42,947 bases of DNA from DATMQA01 sp035566895 (GTDB lineage: Bacteria > Verrucomicrobiota > Verrucomicrobiia > Limisphaerales > UBA8199): positions 1 through 42,947 of the forward strand of contig DATMQA010000169.1 of assembly GCA_035566895.1 (NCBI GenBank). The letters run 5' to 3'. The notes under the pieces are model-generated. The model had not been told where the DNA came from. It made no database searches and saw nothing but the letters and a program-made list of their open reading frames with translations. How positions within the stretch are numbered: position 1 is the stretch's first letter; each line of letters begins with the position of its first letter. Below are positions 32,943 through 42,643 of the stretch, piece after piece. Both the position numbers and the translations under genes were made by a program.

Positions 32943-33500
32943 CTATTTCACCAGCGCCAGAATCCTTTTAAACTCCTCGGTGCCGGCCCGCTCCAGCAAT
33001 TCGAACAGCACCATTTCGGTCGAAACAAGCACCGCCCCGGCGTCTCTCATCCGCTCCAGGCCAAGAGAATGATTTTCCGGTGTCCGCGACGACACTGCGT
33101 CCGCCACGACAAAGACCGTCCGGCCACCATCGAGGAGATCGAGGCACGTCTGTAAAACGCATACATGCGTTTCGATGCCGCAGAGGATTGCGTCCGAGAT
33201 CCTCGCTACCTCAAGGCCAGCCATAAATCCCGCTGCGCCGCACGCGCTGAAAGCGACCTTTTCGATGGGTGCCACTCCGGCCAGGGCCGCCGCCACCTCC
33301 GGCACGGTCGCGCCCAAACCCTTGCGATATTGCTCGGTGGCGAAAACCGGCACTTTAAGCACCGCAACGCCTTTGAGCAGCCTCACACTGTTTTGGACCA
33401 CTCGCTCCTTTTCGAAAATGGCCGGCAAAAGGCGCTCCTGGACATCGACGACGATTACAGCGGCCTTAGCGCGCGTGAGCCGAAGAGATTGCTTTTGCAT
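32943..33500 (-). CDS. Isochorismatase-family cysteine hydrolase
   Basis: The 185-aa protein carries the family triad: Asp19 in VIVVDVQERLL, Lys80 in IEKVAFSA and Cys113 in GIETHVCVLQT. The family includes nicotinamidases, N-carbamoylsarcosine amidases and YcaC-like hydrolases; the short lid and VCVLQT tail fit the YcaC-like subgroup. It acts in the cytoplasm; substrate unknown. ATG 33500 follows the PolX stop by one base, so the genes are co-transcribed. A start 10 codons upstream (33530) would overlap polX and is less likely. Confidence 0.9.
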   Translation of the reverse strand: MQKQSLRLTRAKAAVIVVDVQERLLPAIFEKERVVQNSVRLLKGVAVLKVPVFATEQYRKGLGATVPEVAAALAGVAPIEKVAFSACGAAGFMAGLEVARISDAILCGIETHVCVLQTCLDLLDGGRTVFVVADAVSSRTPENHSLGLERMRDAGAVLVSTEMVLFELLERAGTEEFKRILALVK

Positions 33501-33501
33501 T

Positions 33502-35262
33502 TTAGCTCCTCCTCGCCCGCTTCTTCGCAAGCTCTTTCCGGAGCGCCTTCAGCGGCAGCGTGTTAATCACATCCTCCTTCGTCAGCCATCCCTTGCGTGC
33601 AATGCCGGCGCCCAGGCGGAGAAACCCTGCGTGCTCGAATCGATGCCCATCGCAGTTAATCACGCATTTGACGCCTTTGCTTTTGGCGTAAGGCCAGAAC
33701 CGCCAATCCATGTCGAAACGGTACGGACTTGCGTTGAGTTCGATCCACGTGCCGGTCTCGGCGCACGCGTCGATTACGGCATGGTGGTTAATCTTGTAGC
33801 CATCGCGCTCCAGCAACAGTCGGCCGGTGAGATGGCCGAGGATGTGGACGTACGGGTTCTGCGCCACGTGGATCAATCGCTTCGTCGTCTCCGCTTCGGA
33901 CTGGCTGAAGCTTTGATGAATGCTCGCGACCACGACGTCCAACTCCGCCAGCAGCTCATCGGGAAAATCGAGTTTGCCGTCCTTCAGAATATCCACCTCG
34001 GTTCCGGTTAACAGCCGGAAATCGGTGCCCTCCACCGTCAGCCGCTCGTTAATTTGAGTGAGCTCCTTGAGTTGCTGCCGTACGCGCGCCTCATCGAGTC
34101 CGTTGGCTTGGAAGGATGATTTTGAATGGTCCGTAATCCCCCAGTAAGCCAGCCCCAGCTCGCACATCGCTTTGGCGATTTCCTCGGGGCGCTGATGGCC
34201 GTCGCTCCAGGTCGAATGGTTATGCAGGGAGCCTTTGAGGTCCGTCCATTCAACCAAACGCGGCAAAGGACCTTTCTCCGCAAGAGCAATCTCGCCCAGG
34301 TCCTCTCGCATCTCGGGCGCGATGAAGTCGAGGCCGAGTTTCTCGAAGATTTCCTCTTCGCTGCGGCAGGCCACCAGCAACTTCGGGTCGCGGGTCTCGG
34401 CTTTCGAGCGGAACAGCCCGTATTCGTTGAGCCGCAGGCCCCGGTCAATGGCTCGCTGGCGCATGACGATATTGTGCTCCTTGTTGCCGGTGAAATACAT
34501 CAAGGCAAACGGAAACTCCGCGTCAGAAACGACTCGCAAATCAGATTGGATGCCCCCTTGGAGGAGCACGCTGGCCTTGGTCTCCCCTTTGGCAATCACG
34601 TTCAGAATGCCCGGCTGCCGGGTGAAGAATTCGAGAACTGCCGCCGGGTGCTTCGCGGAGGCCAACAGATCGATGTCGCCAATGATCTCGCGATGCCGCC
34701 GCAGACTGCCGGCCGCGCTGCAGCGAATCACGTCCGGGTGCGAACGCAACGAGTCCAGCAGGGCTTCGGCGATGGGCAGCGCGTCGCTGATCAGATGCTT
34801 TGCGGCGTAAGCGCGGCGGCGGTTGATGCCTTCGCAAATGTTCGCTTGAGTCTTTTCCCCGAAGCCTTTGAGTTTGGCGACCTTGCCGTCTTTGCAAGCC
34901 TGTTCAAGCTGCTCAACTGTCTCGATACCCAGTTCGGCGTGGATCGCCTTGATCTTCTTTGGCCCGAGGCCGGGAATTTCGAGCATCAGCACCAGACCTG
35001 GCGGCGTGGCGGCTTTGAGCTCCTCGTAATAGGCCAGCTTGCCGGTGGTGACGAGCTCGCAGATTTTCTTTTGAAGGGATTCGCCGATGCCCTCGATTTC
35101 TCCCAGGCGCTCTTCGGCGATTACTTTTTCCAGCGGTTCGCTCAGACCTTCCAAAGCGCGGGCGGCGTTGAGATACGCGCGCGACTTGAACGGGTTCTCC
35201 CCTTTCAAATCCAACAACGTGGCAATATTTACCAAAATCTCTGCTACCTGGCCCTTGTCCAT
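33502..35262 (-). CDS. polX: DNA polymerase/3'-5' exonuclease PolX
   Basis: The 586-aa protein has a helix-hairpin-helix N-terminal domain (IEGIGESLQKKI at 57-66, IPGLGPKKIKAIH at 96-108). A family-X polymerase core follows with catalytic Asp196, Asp198 (GDIDLL) and Asp241 (QSDLRVV). The C-terminal PHP domain begins LHNHSTWSDGH (346-356), followed by ITDHS, GTEVDI and a late NCDGHRFE. PolX fills short gaps in DNA repair, and the PHP domain gives 3'-5' exonuclease and phosphatase activity. Length is normal. The next gene on the strand starts one base after its stop. Confidence 0.96.
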   Translation of the reverse strand: MDKGQVAEILVNIATLLDLKGENPFKSRAYLNAARALEGLSEPLEKVIAEERLGEIEGIGESLQKKICELVTTGKLAYYEELKAATPPGLVLMLEIPGLGPKKIKAIHAELGIETVEQLEQACKDGKVAKLKGFGEKTQANICEGINRRRAYAAKHLISDALPIAEALLDSLRSHPDVIRCSAAGSLRRHREIIGDIDLLASAKHPAAVLEFFTRQPGILNVIAKGETKASVLLQGGIQSDLRVVSDAEFPFALMYFTGNKEHNIVMRQRAIDRGLRLNEYGLFRSKAETRDPKLLVACRSEEEIFEKLGLDFIAPEMREDLGEIALAEKGPLPRLVEWTDLKGSLHNHSTWSDGHQRPEEIAKAMCELGLAYWGITDHSKSSFQANGLDEARVRQQLKELTQINERLTVEGTDFRLLTGTEVDILKDGKLDFPDELLAELDVVVASIHQSFSQSEAETTKRLIHVAQNPYVHILGHLTGRLLLERDGYKINHHAVIDACAETGTWIELNASPYRFDMDWRFWPYAKSKGVKCVINCDGHRFEHAGFLRLGAGIARKGWLTKEDVINTLPLKALRKELAKKRARRS

Positions 35263-35444
35263 GGGCCAAGCTTACCGCATCGGTGGAAAAGCGAAATCGT
35301 GAAATTGCGGCTTTGACTGATTGGCGGGAACGGCGGATCTTGAGAAAGGAGACCCTGTGTGCAGTCAAACGCACAGGGCGTTTGCCGTATTGTGCTTTGC
35401 GGAATAAGTTCAAATTGGCATACTATTTTTGCAGGATAAACGTG

Positions 35445-36290
35445 ATGAATGGTTGCTATAAGCGGCGGGATCGAGTGGGCGCGGGCCAGGCTCCAATTGG
35501 CACAGGCGGTTTCACGCTGATCGAACTTTTGGTCGTAATCGCCATCATCGCGTTACTGGCGGCGCTGTTGCTGCCGGCCTTGTCCAGGGCCAAGGCCAAG
35601 GCCTACCGCACGCAATGCCTGAGCAACCTCCATCAACTGTCCATTACCTGGCACCTCTACTCCGATGATAACAATGGGCGTCTGGTTGCCAACGGTTACG
35701 GGCCCGAGCACAAACTTTGGGTGGTTGGCCGGGAGCACATCAACCCCGAAGCTTTCGTGAAATCGAGTTACCTCCTGGACCCGCAATACGCGCTCTTCGC
35801 GGATTACCTCCGCAACGCGGCAGTTTATAAGTGTCCGGCGGACCGGACCACGATCTCCTTTAACGGCCAAACACAGCCGCGCTTGCGCAACTACGCCTTG
35901 AACTCTTACTTTTCGTGGGATTTCCCGGCTGACGACGACGTGAACACCGCCTCCTGTTATACGTTCACGAAGGTGGCGGGTTTTGCGCCCTACGGGGCGG
36001 ACAAGCTTTACACCTTTGTGGACACCTCGCCGGTGAACATCTGTTATTCGGCCTTCGTGCTCTTCATGGGAAACAACGGCTGGTTCTGGCACCGGCCGAC
36101 AATCGAACACGACAATTCCGGTACGATCGCTTTTGCGGATGGGCATGTAGATGTGCACCGCTGGCGAGATCCAGACACACTCAAGGCAGCGCGCGACGGC
36201 GGCAACGCGGACGGCGCTCATTTCACTTTCGTCAGTCCCAATAATCCGGACTTGCTCTGGCTGCAGGACCACGCCACCGTGCGGAAGTGA
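35445..36290 (+). CDS. Prepilin-type N-terminal cleavage/methylation protein (H-X9-DG family)
   Basis: The 281-aa protein has a type IV pilin-like leader: a basic start, then G|FTLIELLVVIAIIALLAA with Glu at mature position 5, cut after Gly by a prepilin peptidase. Its body is the DUF1559-like family of Verrucomicrobia and Planctomycetes (LSNLHQLSITWHLYSDDNNG, VYKCPADRT), and the H-X9-DG motif is present near the C-terminus (HDNSGTIAFADGHVDVHRW). It is exposed on the cell surface or in a type II secretion pseudopilus; function unknown. ATG 35445 is chosen because it gives a normal leader. TACTAT at about 35421 could be a -10 element. Its stop overlaps a possible GTG start of thiD. Confidence 0.9.
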   Translation: MNGCYKRRDRVGAGQAPIGTGGFTLIELLVVIAIIALLAALLLPALSRAKAKAYRTQCLSNLHQLSITWHLYSDDNNGRLVANGYGPEHKLWVVGREHINPEAFVKSSYLLDPQYALFADYLRNAAVYKCPADRTTISFNGQTQPRLRNYALNSYFSWDFPADDDVNTASCYTFTKVAGFAPYGADKLYTFVDTSPVNICYSAFVLFMGNNGWFWHRPTIEHDNSGTIAFADGHVDVHRWRDPDTLKAARDGGNADGAHFTFVSPNNPDLLWLQDHATVRK

Positions 36291-36292
36291 AA

Positions 36293-37084
36293 ATGATTCC
36301 GGTCGCCCTGACCATCGCCGGCTCGGACAGTGGCGGGGGTGCGGGCCTCCAGGCGGACTTGAAGACTTTCGCGTCTCTGGGCGTGCATGGAACCAGCGTC
36401 GTCACTTGCTTAACGGCCCAAACTCCAAGGAGAGTCCGCAGCATTCAGCCGTGCAATGTGCAACTCATGCACCAGCAACTCGAGGCCGTGTTTGAGGAAC
36501 TCCGGCCGGCCGCCATTAAAACCGGCATGCTTTACTCGGCACCGATTGTGCGGACCGTCACGTCCTTCTTAAACCGGAGACTGAAGCTCCGCGCACCGCC
36601 CTTAGTGGTCGATCCCGTCATGATTTCTGCAAGCGGCACGCGACTGCTCAAGCCAGGGGCGATCAAACTGCTATGTGCTGAACTCTTGCCGCTAGCCACC
36701 CTTGTTACTCCAAATTTGCACGAGGCAGAAGTCCTGGTCGGGCGCAGTTTGCGTTCGCTCCAAGACCTGCGTGCCGCAGCCCGAGAACTACGCTGGCGTT
36801 TCGGCTGCGCGGCCCTGGTCAAAGGCGGTCACCTGCGCGGCCTGAGGGAGGCGGCGGACATTTTCTACGATGGCCGGACCGAACTGCTCCTCGCTGCGCC
36901 ATTTGTCCGGGGTATCCGCACCCACGGCACAGGTTGCACCTATTCCGCTGCGATTACGGCTTACCTCACGCGCGGCCTTCCCCTGCCCGAAGCCGTCAGC
37001 CGGGCCAAAGAATACATCACCCAGGCTATCGCGCAGAGCCAAGCCGCTGCGGGTCATGCGGTACTGAACAGCTTTTGGCGCTGA
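36293..37084 (+). CDS. thiD: Hydroxymethylpyrimidine/phosphomethylpyrimidine kinase
   Basis: The 263-aa protein matches ThiD throughout: VALTIAGSDSGGGAGLQADLKTF at the start (shown here as VALTIAGSDSGGG and AGLQADLKTF), AIKTGMLYS, VVDPVMISASG, VTPNLHEAEVL, ALVKGGHL and the ribokinase-type anion hole with catalytic Asp position replaced in HGTGCTYSAAI. The typical ThiD motif is GTGCT(L/F)SAA. It phosphorylates HMP and HMP-P for thiamine synthesis. ATG 36293 is given because homologues start MIPVALTIAGSDS; GTG 36287, which overlaps the upstream stop, adds two residues. No other thiamine gene is nearby. Confidence 0.93.
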   Translation: MIPVALTIAGSDSGGGAGLQADLKTFASLGVHGTSVVTCLTAQTPRRVRSIQPCNVQLMHQQLEAVFEELRPAAIKTGMLYSAPIVRTVTSFLNRRLKLRAPPLVVDPVMISASGTRLLKPGAIKLLCAELLPLATLVTPNLHEAEVLVGRSLRSLQDLRAAARELRWRFGCAALVKGGHLRGLREAADIFYDGRTELLLAAPFVRGIRTHGTGCTYSAAITAYLTRGLPLPEAVSRAKEYITQAIAQSQAAAGHAVLNSFWR

Positions 37085-37221
37085 GGGGCGAAACTGCATA
37101 CGCCAAACTTTCAAGGCGGGGGAGCAGGTCTCGATACTGTGGCAATTCCCAGAAAGCTGGTTTTGGGTTTTGTTTTTGGTGCCTTTTTCTGGGCTGGCGT
37201 TTGGCGTTTAGACCTTCCGCA

Positions 37222-38280
37222 TCAGGTCCCCTCGCCCTTCGCCTTTGGACTCTCAACCTTCCCTTCCAGCAGCCGCCGCGCGCCTCCAATCACGTAATCC
37301 CATTGAAACGCCGGGCCCGGGTCAACTTTATCGGTTTGGATATGAAAATGCCCCAGAACGCCCTGATACTTTTCGAGCTCATCACCCGGCAGTTTCTGCA
37401 GAATTAGTTTGCCGTTCGCATCCTTCGGGTAATCACATTTAATTTTAGGCAAAACCTTGCAGAGCGTTGCGGTGAGTTTGGCCAAGGCCTGGTATTGCTC
37501 CGGCGTGAAATCGTACTGGACAAGTTCCCGCCCCTGAATCGTCCCGCTAATCGGTTCCGGCCGCGCCGGATGTCCGACATAACCTTTGGTGCGAAGACCG
37601 CCATCGCCATACTGCGCCGGAATTGTGATGCGAGGCTGACCGCTCGCATCCTTCGAATACCAATCGGCGAGCGGATTTTCTTCCTTGTCCCCGTAGGCCC
37701 CCATATTTGCGATCTCGATGCCGACGCTACGGCTGTTCGAGGTGGTGGCGTGCCAGGCGCGTTCTTTCAAATCAAGCGTCTGGTAGATCGTGCCATCGAG
37801 GTCGAGCATGAAATGCACGCTGAGGTCCCGGTGGTCCTGCAGAACATTGAAACACTGCCGGCTGATGCCGCAAACGTCGAAATGAATGACAAATTGATCC
37901 ACGACTCTTTGCAAGGTCGGCAAGTCCCAACCGCCGCCCCGCACCCGCTCGAGTTCGTCGGTGCTTAGCCCGCTCCGGCGCATATTATATCGATTCGGCG
38001 ACGTCAGGCCCCTGACCTCTGCGTGGGAGGCATCCCAACCCGCCTTCTCCAGCGGGCCGAACCGCCGTTCGACTCGGTACGCATCATACCCGCCCGGGTC
38101 CATCCACAGCACCACAGACGTTCCGGTATGGACAAAACGGCCGGCGACCACGATTTCGTCGCCACAGCGAGGCTCCAATGTCCCTACCCGCGGCGCGGTT
38201 TTGCAGCCACACAACGCGCTGAGCGCTAGCGTGAGACTCAAGATTTGGACCAGGTGTTGCGGGTGGCGTGGGAGGTTCAT
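37222..38280 (-). CDS. N-acetylmuramoyl-L-alanine amidase (amidase_2), putative lipoprotein
   Basis: The 352-aa protein has a lipoprotein-like signal (LSLTLALSALCGC, Cys26, with an unusual Cys at -2) and a region of about 95 residues. An amidase_2/PGRP-like domain follows with FVIHFDVCG (His133), the AWHATTSNSRSVGIEIANMG block (His177) and a late GHFHIQTDKVDPGPAF with the His and Asp expected as zinc ligands. It would cut the amide between MurNAc and the stem peptide in the envelope. An insertion of about 60 residues separates the conserved blocks. It is convergent with thiD. Confidence 0.88.
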   Translation of the reverse strand: MNLPRHPQHLVQILSLTLALSALCGCKTAPRVGTLEPRCGDEIVVAGRFVHTGTSVVLWMDPGGYDAYRVERRFGPLEKAGWDASHAEVRGLTSPNRYNMRRSGLSTDELERVRGGGWDLPTLQRVVDQFVIHFDVCGISRQCFNVLQDHRDLSVHFMLDLDGTIYQTLDLKERAWHATTSNSRSVGIEIANMGAYGDKEENPLADWYSKDASGQPRITIPAQYGDGGLRTKGYVGHPARPEPISGTIQGRELVQYDFTPEQYQALAKLTATLCKVLPKIKCDYPKDANGKLILQKLPGDELEKYQGVLGHFHIQTDKVDPGPAFQWDYVIGGARRLLEGKVESPKAKGEGT

Positions 38281-38432
38281 AGGTTTTCCGGAGCAAGCAC
38301 GGCATCATTTCTCCCAGGAAATTGTGCCCGGTCAAGAGACAAAGTGACCGATTTCAATTGACGTCCGTACCAAGACCTTCACTATCAGGAAGTCAGCTTG
38401 ATGAACGGATTAGCCAAAACTGGAGTTCCCAT

Positions 38433-39785
38433 ATGAAATCATCCATCACACGTCGCCGTTTTCTTGAGACCACGTCTTTTGCCGGAGCGGGTTTGTCGCT
38501 TAGTCTCCCCCAATTCGCATTCGCCGCCGAAAGCGCGGCCGATAAGCCGGCGAAACTGGGTGGCAAACCGTTGTGTGCCGGTTTCCCCAAATGGCCGGTA
38601 TTTGATCAAACCGAAGAGAAGGCCCTGCTCGATACCCTCCATAGCGGAGAGTGGTTCCGCGGCGGCGGTGGCGCCGTCAAAGGCTTCGAGGAGGCTTACC
38701 AAAAGCTCACAGGGGCAAAGCATTGTTTGGCGACCGCGAGCGGAACGGCGGCCCTCACCACCGTGCTGGGCGCGCTCGACATTGGGCCCGGGGATGAAGT
38801 CCTCATCCCGCCCTACACTTTCGTTGCCACCTACAACGTCGTGGTGCTCAATTATGCGCTGCCGGTGTTTGTCGATACCGACCTGGAGAGTTTTCAGATG
38901 GATGCTAACAAGGTCGAAGCTGCAATCAGGAAAGAGACCAGGATCATCCTGCCGGTCCATATTGGCGGTTCGCCGGTCAACCTCGACAAGATTCTGGATG
39001 TCGGTCAGAAACACGCGATCCCGGTGGTGGAAGATGCCTGCCAGGCGCACCTGGCGGAATGGCGGGGACGCAAGGTCGGCACCTGGGGCCTGGCCGGCTG
39101 CTTCAGTTTTCAGGCCAGCAAGAACCTTAACTCCGGCGAAGGCGGAGCGGTCCTCACCAATGACGCCAAGCTCGCGGAGGTTTGTTACAACTTCCATAAT
39201 CAGGGGCGGGCCCGCCAGGTCAGCGGCTATAACTTCAGTTATTCCGGGACACGCGGGTCCAACCTGCGGCTTTCGGAATTTCAAGGCAACCTGCTGGTCG
39301 CACAAATGACCCGGGTCATCGAACAGACTCAGCGCCGGACGGAAAACGCCAATTACCTGACGGAAATGCTCAGCGCGATTCCAGGCATCAAGCCCGCGAA
39401 GCTTTACGAGGGCGTCACCCGAAGCGCGTATCATCTCTACATGTTCCGCTATGACAAATCGCAGTTTGCCGGCATGGCACGCTCCAAATTCCTGGACGCG
39501 CTCAGTGCCGAGGGTGTGCCGTGCTCCGGTGGGTACAGCGTGATGAACAAGGACGACTACGTGTCAGGTCTCGCGAAAAACAAACATTTCCTCAAGGTTT
39601 ACGGCGAGCAGCGAATGAAAGATTGGCTCGAGCAAAATCAGAATTGCCCTCAAAACGAGAGGCTTTGCCAGGAAGGCGTTTGGTTTACGCAGAACATGCT
39701 GCTGGGCCCGCGCACCCAAATGGAGCAAATCGCCGAAGCCATCCGCCGCATTCAGAAACACGCCACCGAACTGGCGAGGGCCTGA
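38433..39785 (+). CDS. Tat-exported DegT/DnrJ/EryC1/StrS aminotransferase 1
   Basis: The 450-aa protein starts with a twin-arginine signal (TRRRFLETTSFAGAGLSLSL, 6-25). A complete DegT/StrS PLP-enzyme domain follows: ATASGTAALTTVLGAL, IPPYTFVATYN, VVEDACQAHLAEWRGRKVG and the Schiff-base Lys230 in FSFQASKNLNSGEGGAV. Most family members are cytoplasmic sugar aminotransferases. The Tat signal implies export of the folded, PLP-loaded enzyme. ATG 38433 is supported by the signal. A second Tat DegT protein lies 1.5 kb downstream with a secreted protein in between, which suggests one periplasmic function. Substrate unknown. Confidence 0.9.
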   Translation: MKSSITRRRFLETTSFAGAGLSLSLPQFAFAAESAADKPAKLGGKPLCAGFPKWPVFDQTEEKALLDTLHSGEWFRGGGGAVKGFEEAYQKLTGAKHCLATASGTAALTTVLGALDIGPGDEVLIPPYTFVATYNVVVLNYALPVFVDTDLESFQMDANKVEAAIRKETRIILPVHIGGSPVNLDKILDVGQKHAIPVVEDACQAHLAEWRGRKVGTWGLAGCFSFQASKNLNSGEGGAVLTNDAKLAEVCYNFHNQGRARQVSGYNFSYSGTRGSNLRLSEFQGNLLVAQMTRVIEQTQRRTENANYLTEMLSAIPGIKPAKLYEGVTRSAYHLYMFRYDKSQFAGMARSKFLDALSAEGVPCSGGYSVMNKDDYVSGLAKNKHFLKVYGEQRMKDWLEQNQNCPQNERLCQEGVWFTQNMLLGPRTQMEQIAEAIRRIQKHATELARA

Positions 39786-39810
39786 ACAAAAACGCAGTTC
39801 AAGGTCGTAT

Positions 39811-41151
39811 ATGTGGTATAGGCTTTCAGCGGCTGTCATAGGTCTGCTACTGCTCCCTGCTCAAGCAAAGGCTGCTTGGCCCACCTCGCCCCGGCTCACC
39901 GCCCGCACCTACAACTCCGGCTTTCCCGAGGCCCACGACACGTACAATGCGATGGGTACCGGGAGCGACGGCAGGATTTATTACGTCCTCAGTTCCGAAT
40001 CCATCGACGTCGGCGCCCAGATGTATTCCTTCGACCCGGCCACCAGAAAGATTGCGCACCTGGGCGATCTTACCGAAGGCTGCGGCGAAAAAGGCTTGAA
40101 AGCGATTCCGCAAGGCAAGAGCCACGTCAACTTCGTTGAAGCCAACGGCAAACTCTATTTCGCTTCCCACGTCGGGGTCTATACCATCATCGATGGAATG
40201 GAGAAGATGGGCGTGCCCCCCGAAGGCTACAAACCGTATCCCGGCGGCCATTTGCTGAGCTATGACCTAAAGACCGGCAAAATTGAAAGTCTCGCCCTCG
40301 CGCCCGAGCGTGAAGGCGTCCTCGCCATGAACCTGGACGCAAAGCACGGACGGATCTTCGGTTTGACGTGGCCGTCCGGTTTTTTCTTTCGATATAATCT
40401 TGCTTCCAAAGAGCTGAAGAACTTCGGCAAAGGCTGCGCCGAGGGCGAAAACGGCAAAGGCGCAGCCTATCGCACTATCTGCCGCTCCATTTGCGTGGAC
40501 CCGGAAAGCGGTCACGCCTGGTTCACGACATCCGAGGGCGAGATCAAATTCTACAAACCCGAAACTGACACTGTGGAAACTATCCAGGGCGAAGATCTGA
40601 AAAAAGACTACTTTGGCCTCTACGACCCGACCTCTCCCGGCCACATGGGCTACAACTGGCGCCAGACCGTTTGGTATCCCAGGGAGAAAATGATTTACGG
40701 CGTCCACGGCAACTCCGGTTACCTGTTCCGTTTCGACCCCGGCGCGCCTCGCGTCGAGGTGCTCGAACGTCTCACCTCTGAAATCTCCAAGCGCAGCGGC
40801 ATGTTCGATCAGTTCAGCTACGGGTACCTCGGGTTCACTCTCGGCCCGGATGGGCATACGCTGCATTACTTGACCGGCGCCCCCATTTACGTGGATGGCA
40901 AACGCCTCGCCGGCAAAAGCAGCACTGCGATGGGCGAAGCCAAAGGGTTGGAAGATCTGCACCTCATCACCTACGACATTCCAACAGCCAAATACTCCGA
41001 CCACGGCGCGATTTTCTATGAGAATGGCCAGCGCCCGCTCTACATCAACTCGATCGCCGTCGGCAAAAACGGCAACGTTTATTTCCTGGCCCGCATCACC
41101 GAAGACGGCAAGACCCGCTCCGACCTTGTTGAGGTGCCCAAGACCTGGTGA
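39811..41151 (+). CDS. Secreted beta-propeller-like protein, unknown function
   Basis: The 446-aa protein has a signal peptide (LSAAVIGLLLLPAQAKA, about 5-21). It then has repeated blade-like units (GSDGRIYYVLSS, GKLYFASHVGVYTI, HGRIFGLTWPSGFFFRYN, EKMIYGVHGNSGYLFRFD, DGHTLHYLTGAPIYV, NGNVYFLARI), each with an aromatic strand followed by Asp-x-x-Thr/Gly-like turns. This suggests a six- or seven-bladed propeller. No enzyme motif is seen. It starts 25 bp after the first Tat DegT gene and precedes the second by 121 bp. Confidence 0.75.
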   Translation: MWYRLSAAVIGLLLLPAQAKAAWPTSPRLTARTYNSGFPEAHDTYNAMGTGSDGRIYYVLSSESIDVGAQMYSFDPATRKIAHLGDLTEGCGEKGLKAIPQGKSHVNFVEANGKLYFASHVGVYTIIDGMEKMGVPPEGYKPYPGGHLLSYDLKTGKIESLALAPEREGVLAMNLDAKHGRIFGLTWPSGFFFRYNLASKELKNFGKGCAEGENGKGAAYRTICRSICVDPESGHAWFTTSEGEIKFYKPETDTVETIQGEDLKKDYFGLYDPTSPGHMGYNWRQTVWYPREKMIYGVHGNSGYLFRFDPGAPRVEVLERLTSEISKRSGMFDQFSYGYLGFTLGPDGHTLHYLTGAPIYVDGKRLAGKSSTAMGEAKGLEDLHLITYDIPTAKYSDHGAIFYENGQRPLYINSIAVGKNGNVYFLARITEDGKTRSDLVEVPKTW

Positions 41152-41272
41152 TAGGGATGATGGATGATGAACTGCAACCCAATTGCGCTGCTGGACTCTC
41201 GTGTTCATCCCATCATCCACCATCCCCTTTTGCCACTTGCTTCCCCATAGACCCGCGGCATATTTGGTGACC

Positions 41273-42628
41273 ATGAGCACCAACCCAAATCCCTCTGGGC
41301 AGAATGATCCCTCCCAGTATAACCGTCGCACTTTTTTGAAGTCCGGCACTGTGGCCGTTGCCGGTCTCTCGCTTGGCGATTATGCATTTGCCTCACCGAA
41401 AGCTGAAACGCTCGCTCTCGCCGGGGGAGCAAAAGCGGTCGATTGCTCGGCCGAACAGCTCGCCGCGCTTACCCGCTGGCCGCGCTACAGCGACGTCGAG
41501 AAAAAGGCTGTCTGCGACCTGCTCGACAACAACAAGTTTTACGAGGAATTGCCGCTGTTCGAGAACGAGTGGCAAGCCTATACCAAATCGCCTTTCGTCA
41601 AGGCGCACATCAACGGCTCCAGCGCGCTCACCAGCATGTATTTCGCGCTCGACCTGCCCGCCGGCAGCGAAATCATGGTCCCGTCTTATACTTTCGTCGC
41701 GACCTGCCTGACAATGAGGTTCTTTGGCTGTGTCCCCATTTTCATCGACATCGATCCCAAGACGGCAACATTCGATTTGGAAGACGCCAAACGGAAACTG
41801 ACACCGCGCACCAGGGCCCTGGTGACGATGCATTCGTGGGGGATGCCTTGCGAGATGGACCGCATTGCCACCTGGGCCAAGGAAAAAGGTCTCATCCTGC
41901 TCGAGGACGCCGCGCACGCTCATGGCGCATCCATGCAAGGGAGGAAGATGGGCACGTGGGGCACGATGGGCATTTTCAGTTTCCAGGCTTCCAAAGTGCT
42001 GCCCGCGATCGAAGGCGGCATGGGCATGTATCAGACTCGCGAACTATACGAACGTGCCGCGGCTTTCGCCGAATATAACGACCCAGGCAGATTCCCCAAG
42101 GAAAGCCCAGTTCACGCCTACGAGGGCACCGGGTTCGGCCAAAAATACCGGATGCACCCGCTGGCCGCCGCCATTGCCCGCCAGCAACTGAAGAAGCTCA
42201 ATGGCCTTAACGAGCTGGTCGAGAAAAATGTCCGCGCGATGAACGACCCGCTGACCCACCTCGAAGGCATCGCCGAACCGCGCCTGCGCTCCGACCAGAA
42301 GCGCGTCTATTACAACGGCAACATGCTGCTGGTCGATTTCAAGAAGATCGGCCTCTCACGCGACGCAGTCATCAAAGCCCTCACCGCGGAAGGCGTCCAC
42401 GCCCGCTTTTGGGATTATCCCGAACAGCACAAGCTCAAGATCTACTCGGAAGCCAAGTGGTGGCATCATCCGCCGGAGATTCCCGCCTCGATGCCAGGCA
42501 ACGACTGGATCAATGCCAACCACATCTTCCTCCCGGCTTTCTATGTCGATGTGCCGGAATTGATCGGTCAATACGTGAAGGCCTTCCATAAAGTGTGGTC
42601 GCACCGCACCGAGCTGGCGAGCCTGTGA
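41273..42628 (+). CDS. Tat-exported DegT/DnrJ/EryC1/StrS aminotransferase 2
   Basis: The 451-aa protein has a Tat signal (YNRRTFLKSGTVAVAGLSLG, 16-35). A DegT/StrS domain follows: HINGSSALTSMYFAL, VPSYTFVATCLTMRF, LLEDAAHAHGASMQGRKMG and Schiff-base Lys241 in FSFQASKVLPAIEGGMGMY. It differs enough from the first copy (38433-39785) that the two are not a recent duplication. The ATG at 41273 is preferred to the frame start at 41183 because the extension is spacer DNA. It is probably exported folded with PLP; substrate unknown. Confidence 0.9.
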   Translation: MSTNPNPSGQNDPSQYNRRTFLKSGTVAVAGLSLGDYAFASPKAETLALAGGAKAVDCSAEQLAALTRWPRYSDVEKKAVCDLLDNNKFYEELPLFENEWQAYTKSPFVKAHINGSSALTSMYFALDLPAGSEIMVPSYTFVATCLTMRFFGCVPIFIDIDPKTATFDLEDAKRKLTPRTRALVTMHSWGMPCEMDRIATWAKEKGLILLEDAAHAHGASMQGRKMGTWGTMGIFSFQASKVLPAIEGGMGMYQTRELYERAAAFAEYNDPGRFPKESPVHAYEGTGFGQKYRMHPLAAAIARQQLKKLNGLNELVEKNVRAMNDPLTHLEGIAEPRLRSDQKRVYYNGNMLLVDFKKIGLSRDAVIKALTAEGVHARFWDYPEQHKLKIYSEAKWWHHPPEIPASMPGNDWINANHIFLPAFYVDVPELIGQYVKAFHKVWSHRTELASL

Positions 42629-42643
42629 CCCGGGCGGAAGTTG

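Noticed and set aside
35414..35433. TTGGCA...TTTTTGCA before the prepilin-like gene as sigma-54 promoter
   Set aside because: The GG and GC are separated by 12 nt instead of 10, so the spacing rule is broken.
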